NCBI GenBank assembly: GCA_038503065.1
Contig: JBCAMK010000016.1
Span: 1,488,001-1,552,000, forward strand
Reading direction: 5' to 3'
DNA length: 64,000 nt
Origin: Paragyromitra xinjiangensis
Taxonomy: Eukaryota > Ascomycota > Pezizomycetes > Pezizales > Discinaceae
How positions within the stretch are numbered: the first letter of the stretch is position 1; each line of letters starts with the position of its first letter. Below the pieces are notes generated by a model, which saw nothing but the letters and a program-made list of their open reading frames with translations, did not search any database and had not been told where the DNA came from. The position numbers and the translations under genes are program-made. Of this stretch, positions 58,625 to 64,000 are shown in pieces.

Positions 58625-59795
58625 GCTGAGGCAGTATTATGCTTAAGGAACGCTTTTGGTATTTTGATGCGTCTGCGGGACTTCACTAGCTCTTAGATCT
58701 ATTTAATATTTATTGTTAGATGCTGTCTTCCAATGGTTTACTGCAGATAGATGTACTTACCCAACCAATCGGCGCTTATCTCATTTTTCACGAAATATCA
58801 CTCACCCTGCACGCCAGTTAAGCTCGGCAAGGGATCCTCGGAAACGTATTCGAAAAAACTTCCAAACTAACAAGCGACGATATCGTCATCTACCTGTAGC
58901 TATGCCACCACGGCCTACCGATTTTCGCGAACAATCATCGATCGTTTAGGAGATAGGAGGAATCAATATTTTACCTGCGCATGTGAATTAAATGGGCAAC
59001 AAAGGGACTTAAAAATAGGTCATAAAACCCAAACCGATGAACACGTAATATTCGTATTTCCTACCTGCGTTCGTGACCTCTAGGTAAATGCTGCTAGTGC
59101 ACCACTGTAACACCACTGCCAAAAGCCACGATTTCAGCCATCAATTCCTCGCGATGCCGTTGGATGAAAACTTGGGTTTAAGCGGAAATGGACCAATAAA
59201 ACTCCACAAACCGCCGCCATATGTGCTCAGCCCCGGTGCCAAGAGATATCTTGCCAAATATACCCCACTGGGATTTTATGAGGGTAGGTTTAACACGATG
59301 CTACTACACTTTGGTACTAAGAATAACCCCACTATCGATGGGCTATGCGTCTGTATTGATTCGTGCGAATAACCAGCGATGGAAGGCATTGAGGTTTCCC
59401 TTCCTGGGCGTGAAGAGGAAGCTTAGCTCCAGAACTTTAGCGAGTGTGGTGAGGATAAGTGTGGTACTCGGGTACTAAATCCTAAACAAGAGTCATACCT
59501 CTGCAAGAGCGAAAAACTCTCTAGGTGATACTCATCTAATAGTATTTCTATTTGGCTGGGTTTCACGATACACGAGACAATGTGACACAAAGTTGGTGCA
59601 AGGCTACAGAGAAGCATTTACAACCAGGCCAAGAGCTGAGCTGCTTCCAAGAACCATAAAACCCACTGTCGTCCTCACAAGGGGAGTTGATTAGATCTCA
59701 AGGCCACCGGAAAATCTCTTGCTACCCTCAGTCGTTGTCCCAAGACCATAATCTTACCATACGCCCATCCTCCTAGGCCTATTCTCCCTCAAAAA
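58625..59795. other. Intergenic, family cluster to secreted protein
   Basis: No supported gene; the frames at 58713-58949, 59088-59372 and 59221-59478 are short and motif-free. Contains the promoter of the small secreted protein gene. Confidence 0.5.
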
Positions 59796-60232
59796 ATGGT
59801 TCAACTGATCTCTTTACTCTACCCTCTGCTTTTCGCTCATGGTGTTCTTTCTGCCGCGATGAGATGCACAAACTGTGATGAACCAGAACCTCCGTTACCT
59901 CCGTCACCTCCGTCACCTCCGCCGCCACCTCCACCTCCAGTCAATCGTGAGTGCAGTTAGATACATCTTAACCTCATCACTTCTTTCTAATGTCTTCTCT
60001 AGATCCGTCATCCTGGACCGAATGCACGCAGGAGTGGTATGGAACTTCACCTTTTTGTAACGGTGTCTGTCCACCTGGTAGCCGTTGGCTTGGAAGTAAT
60101 GATGTTGCCACTGGATGCCAAGATTCGACACCTGAGAAAGTGATTATTTGCATTGGTCCGAGTAATTATAGGTGTTTAACTGGGAATAAGGTTCTTTGTG
60201 AGGTTTGCGTTGGTAAAGTAGAGCAGGCTTGA
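59796..60232 (+). CDS. Small secreted cysteine-rich protein
   Basis: Two exons, 59796-59946 and 60003-60232 (56-nt intron, phase 1), give 126 residues. Residues 1-21 form a signal peptide (MVQLISLLYPLLFAHGVLSA, cleavage near Ala20-Ala21). The mature protein begins with a CTNC pair, then a proline tract (about 30-48, PPSPPSPPPP type) acting as a stiff spacer, and then a domain of about 76 residues (WTECTQEWYGTSPFCNGVCP to LCEVCVGK). Ten cysteines in the mature chain (two before, eight after the spacer) suggest five disulfides. Size, secretion signal and cysteine density are those of fungal effector-like or cell-wall proteins; the family is not recognised. The alternative is a surface adhesin fragment. 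No evidence of toxicity is implied. Confidence 0.75.
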
Positions 60233-61667
60233 TGTGGCTACAGCGTGGCGGATCTCGGTTGATTTTTTTTCTAGGCCTATTTGCTATGTTATATATACCC
60301 CTCATTGATGCCTGGTTCTTTTTCCTGTGTTAAGAGGCTTTTCTACGCCGTTTTCTATTTCCCTCAGTTTTAGTTAGTTTGTACATACCCTTTAATGATT
60401 ACCCATGTCTTAGTGCGAATTAGGTTAGTAACATAATTGCTCTAATGTTACCTGCAAACTACCATCAGTATAATGCCAGCTTATATCCAAATCCCCAAAG
60501 CAAACAGAAGAGAATCTTATTCCACAAGTTTGCTGCTACCATATACATAGTTGTTTCGGAAGGGAACGCTCTGTCGATCAGTTTCTGGATGAACTACTAT
60601 ACTGAAGATACTTCGTCCATTATATGGGTATTCCGCGCTGAGATATACGCTTGGGTTATATTGCTTTTACGTGCCAAGAAAGTTCCGATCCGGCATATGC
60701 TGGAAGACAAGCATAAAAGCACAAAATAAGTCAATTTAGGTGTACCTTAGCTAAAATCCCTAAGTAACGAGACACCCATTTAGTAAAAGAGCCCCACCTC
60801 CATCCTTATACTTAATTTTGTTGCCCTCTGTGCGCTCATATTTATGTCGAGTCTACGTTCGTCCTGAGGTAATTAGTAATTACAAAAAACGATTGTCGCC
60901 TATAAGTTAGTTGGTCTTCCAGATGGACAAATTTCGACAGAGGTGTGACTGCAACACAGAGCCCTCAGTTACCCAATTAAGTAAACGAGGAACACAACCC
61001 CAAACACCCCAACACCCCTCCTCCGCACTAAAATTCACTGTCCGGAAAAAGTAGGATTAAACAGTCTTATGCTCGTAGGATTTTGCATAGCAGCTGGTTT
61101 TGGCACACATGAGTAAACACGTAACTACTAGATGTATACGTAGGATTCCAATTGTATCTTCGGAGCCACTACTTTAACACGAAGATAACCAGGGATTTGA
61201 CCCCGACTGATTTCACCTAGGAGTATCTTAACCTTTGCCTTTTTGGGCGTTAATTATGCCACCAAAAACGCAACTTCGTATCAAGTTTTAATAGTTGCGT
61301 TATACCCCAATCTCAATCATCATACTTATGAGTATGGAACACCCAGTACGCCAAGAGCCCAGTTAGAGCCGCACGAAAGTCCGTGACACCCAGTAATGCG
61401 TGACTAGCAATACACTAATCTTAGGCAACCCATGCCTTCTCTTGTGCACCCACACTAGTATGAGGGAAGTATGGGCCGTAATGGATCAGTTGGTCCAAAA
61501 ACCCCTATAAAAGCAAAATTTGCCAACACTAGGGCAAGAAGATACCACCTCTCTGCACGTTACGAGCTAATTATCATCGCCATTATTTCTCGATAAATTT
61601 TAGCGTATATGCATCTTTCGGCTATCCGTTTGGCTTCAACTTTGAGACCCCTTGTCACGCTGGAAAT
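60233..61667. other. Intergenic
   Basis: No supported gene; a 94-codon frame at 60445-60729 lacks motifs. The last 150 bases include TATAAAAGCAA (61505-61515), a plausible TATA element for the NLR gene that starts at 61668. Confidence 0.5.
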
Positions 61668-62863
61668 ATGGTAAGTTCTTTCTTGCTTAGATTTATGCCC
61701 CATCTCGATTCTAACACGCTCCTAATAAGGCAAACACCACAAAAAAAAAGTTCAAATCCCTCGGCTTCACTACCCTAGCTGAAGGACAAGACCCCATCGT
61801 GGAGTACGTCCATATTCTCGGGCCCGCTGCGCGACATCTAACCCTAAGAGACATTATTATAGCGTTGTGCTCATCCACGGACTTGAAGGACACCCGAAAG
61901 ACTCTTGGACTCATTTCGAAGGGGGAACTCCTCAAGTCTTTTGGCCCCAGGATCTTCTTCCTCGTGATATACCGAACGCTCGCATTGTTACTTACGGCTA
62001 TGACTCGCAGCTAACGAAAATCACTGGAGGGATTAACTTGAATACCTTCTTGCAACACGCTAAAGATATGCTTTTCAGACTCGAAATGATTAGGGCAAAA
62101 GTTGTAAGTATATATCTGCTACCGACTAGATGAATACTTTCCGTCTTTTGATGAATACCCTTACACCTAATTGTAACTAATTATTTCTGCACAGAGGGGT
62201 CGTCCGATCATTTTTGTGGCTCACGGTTTGGGCGGTATCATTGTGAAAGATGTAAGTCCCCAAGAGAAAAATCAGTATCATACGTATTCGTTAGGAATTA
62301 ATGCTCTTTCTAGGTTCTTCGAAGGTCAAAGAGCCAGCCAGCTATGCCCAAGACCTATGACATTTACCTGTCAACTCATGCCATAAATTTTCTTGGCACA
62401 CCTCATCGTGGGAACGCTTCAGCAGATCGGGGAGAACTTGGAAGAAGAGTTGCATCTGCCGTGGGTGTGGATACTAACACCCGGCTCATAAAATCCCTAT
62501 CGAAAAGTAGTGGTGAATTAGACATCATGCGTGAAGAGTTCAGTGTGCTCTTACGACAACCAGGAAGAATCATCAGAATTCATACCTTTCAGGAAGCCCA
62601 AGGCATGGGTAAGGCGGGAAAGGTTGGGAGTTTGCTTTTTTTTTACAAAGCGAGTAAATTTTTTGATTTGGATCCAGGTTGTTGACATATCGTCCGCTCT
62701 CGATGAGACGATGTTCGAAAGAAAATCAACAATCAACGCAAACCATATGAATATGTGCAGGTTTGCCGACGCTGAAGATGACGGTTATGTAACCCTTCGG
62801 TATAGCATTATCGACTCTATTGAGGAGATTGCAGAAGAGACGGTTCACATAGAAACAGGTTAG
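61668..62863 (+). pseudogene. NLR N-terminal alpha/beta-hydrolase-like domain
   Basis: Exons fit at 61668-61670 (only the ATG), 61730-61803, 61863-62103, 62195-62251, 62314-about 62622 and 62678-about 62859; the last two junctions use weak sites. The product resembles the serine-esterase-like domain that opens many fungal STAND receptors: VVLIHGLEGHPKDSW, FWPQDLLPRDIPNARIVTYG, PIIFVAHGLGGIIVKD, NFLGTPHRGNASADRGEL, then VVDISSALDE and NMCRFADAEDDGY, the usual bridge to NACHT. The nucleophile motif GHSLGG reads AHGLGG: serine at residue 117 is glycine (GGT), so hydrolysis is not expected. The downstream NACHT is broken, so the whole gene is probably dying; the N-terminal part alone is still open and could be expressed. 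Confidence 0.7.
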
Positions 62864-63410
62864 TTGGAACCACTTTCAAACGGCGAGAAGTTACCGCTGG
62901 GGTTAAATATGAACCCCTAATTTCTTTTCATTATTCTCCACCTCGTACACTTCCTCACAAAGATTTACCTCTAGTGAGTACTCGGAAAGGTGCTGTACTA
63001 GTAGTTGGGTCGGAGATGGTAGAGGTCTCACTATTTGATGGTGGCCCCGTAAACCGGATAGCGCCTTTATGTCTCAACCCCTAATAGCAGCGACATCTTC
63101 CTATTTCCCTACCATCTTGACCATATCATCTTAGTGGTGTTGCGCCTCGGGATCATCCCAGAAACAACAATCATAGGGCTTAAGCGTCATCTTTAGCCAA
63201 CCCCTTCCTTATCACATTCTCTATATTTTCACTTCTCACTACATGTTTTGAATTGTTACCTGTCACCTTTGGCCCTTGACCCTTTTTAGCCACAATCAGT
63301 CCCTCTATGTAGTACTCTCTTCAGAGCAGAGTTTATTTAACTCTTATCGCAAAATACATCCCGATATACACCCAAGATAGATAGCTAATAATTCCCTATA
63401 GATCACCCAT
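62864..63410. other. Spacer or large gap inside the NLR locus
   Basis: AT-rich sequence without a continuing frame. It separates the hydrolase-like part from NACHT remnants and may represent insertion or decay. Confidence 0.4.
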
Positions 63411-64000
63411 TGCAAATCCTCAACGGCGAGCTCGAGCAAGAGGGTATGTGAATAATTTCCGTGGGGGTTATCTAATGTCCATCTGCTCCCACAGATTCGA
63501 AGAACATCGAAAGGCGATCTAACCCGTGCACAGGTCCAAGCCTCAGTGGATACACAAAACCTCTAGTCTCTAGAGATGGATAGAGGGGAAGATAAAGATG
63601 GTCTCGGGGAAGCCCGGATGTGGAAAGGCGACACCTTTGTGGTATTCTATTAACTAAATTATATCAACCCGGACCCCTACCACAGCCCAATGCTCACCAG
63701 TTTCTTCTATAACAAAGGCCATAAGTTGGAAAAGTTTGAGCAAGACTTTCTCCAGCTAGTCGTGTACCAATTACTGCGACAGGACCCAGGGGTTTTCAAG
63801 CACACTCTCAAGAGCACCGAAACTCAAGGACTATAAGCCGAATTATTGGCTTCCTAGAACCCTTCGCAAATTTTTAATTTCGATCGTTCTTGAGTCTGAA
63901 GAAGCAGTTGGGGAGGCGATGAAGACTGTATGCAACTGATTATCAAAAATGGCACCGACAGTAGTTTTTCTCATGAGTTTAGGCAGCCAAACACTTAGGA
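63411..64000 (+). pseudogene. NACHT domain remnant, runs off the window
   Basis: A frame around 63590-63657 reads KIKMVSGKPGCGKATPLWYS then a stop. This is the P-loop position of NACHT ATPases (GKPGSGKST type) with alanine replacing the serine/threonine after the lysine. A second segment at about 63690-63837 reads SFFYNKGHKLEKFEQDFLQL, then VVYQLLRQDPGVF, matching the NACHT segment after the P-loop, and also ends in a stop. The pieces lie in different frames. Together with the upstream hydrolase-like domain they mark one decayed NLR, truncated here by the window end. Confidence 0.65.

Overview
The window is nuclear DNA of a filamentous ascomycete (Pezizomycotina). The evidence is multi-exon genes with 46-91 nt GT-AG introns, most with a CTAAC-type branch point. 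Fungal housekeeping proteins are present: the pH-signalling arrestin PalF/Rim8, the ER chaperone Shr3, the Golgi protein Yif1 and an MFS sugar porter. Fungal-type STAND/NLR modules also occur. The overall flavour recalls Orbiliomycetes-like genomes, but the exact lineage cannot be fixed from the sequence alone.

Layout. 1-6.9 kb: repeats, a hairpin element and relics. 6.9-8.8 kb: SET-domain protein (+). 10.0-11.8 kb: six-exon sugar transporter (+). 11.9-15.2 kb: nothing convincing. 15.2-15.7 kb: orphan 159-aa protein (-). 18.6-21.2 kb: five-exon gene (-) fusing a fungal STAND N-terminal region to an Hsp70-like domain with degenerate nucleotide-binding motifs. 23.4-24.0 kb: SHR3 (-). 24-27.4 kb: empty. 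27.4-31.2 kb: decayed minus-strand coding sequence. 31.2-34.1 kb: long leader or promoter. 34.1-36.2 kb: palF (+). 38.2-42.7 kb: two GC-rich elements with matching terminal inverted repeats (CATCAGCAAAAA...), filled with minisatellites. 43.2-44.3 kb: YIF1 (+). 45.9-58.6 kb: a tandem family of six related loci (four intact, one pseudogene, one relic), all on +. 59.8-60.2 kb: small secreted cysteine-rich protein (+). 61.7-64 kb: decaying NLR with an alpha/beta-hydrolase-like domain followed by NACHT remnants, running off the window.

Main result. The 45.9-58.6 kb family is the best candidate for an undescribed system. Its members share an N-terminal domain of about 85 residues, an intron at the same position and phase, a divergent low-complexity linker (two members carry a perfect AT-hook), and a C-terminal domain of about 85 residues whose predicted strand/helix order matches a ubiquitin-like beta-grasp. 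The copies show birth and death, and they sit next to an effector-like secreted protein and a decaying NLR, as in a rapidly evolving accessory compartment. The Hsp70-like/STAND-N fusion and the NLR hydrolase each lack residues normally needed for catalysis, suggesting sensor or scaffold roles, or decay. All exon structures were deduced by hand from splice consensus and frame continuity.
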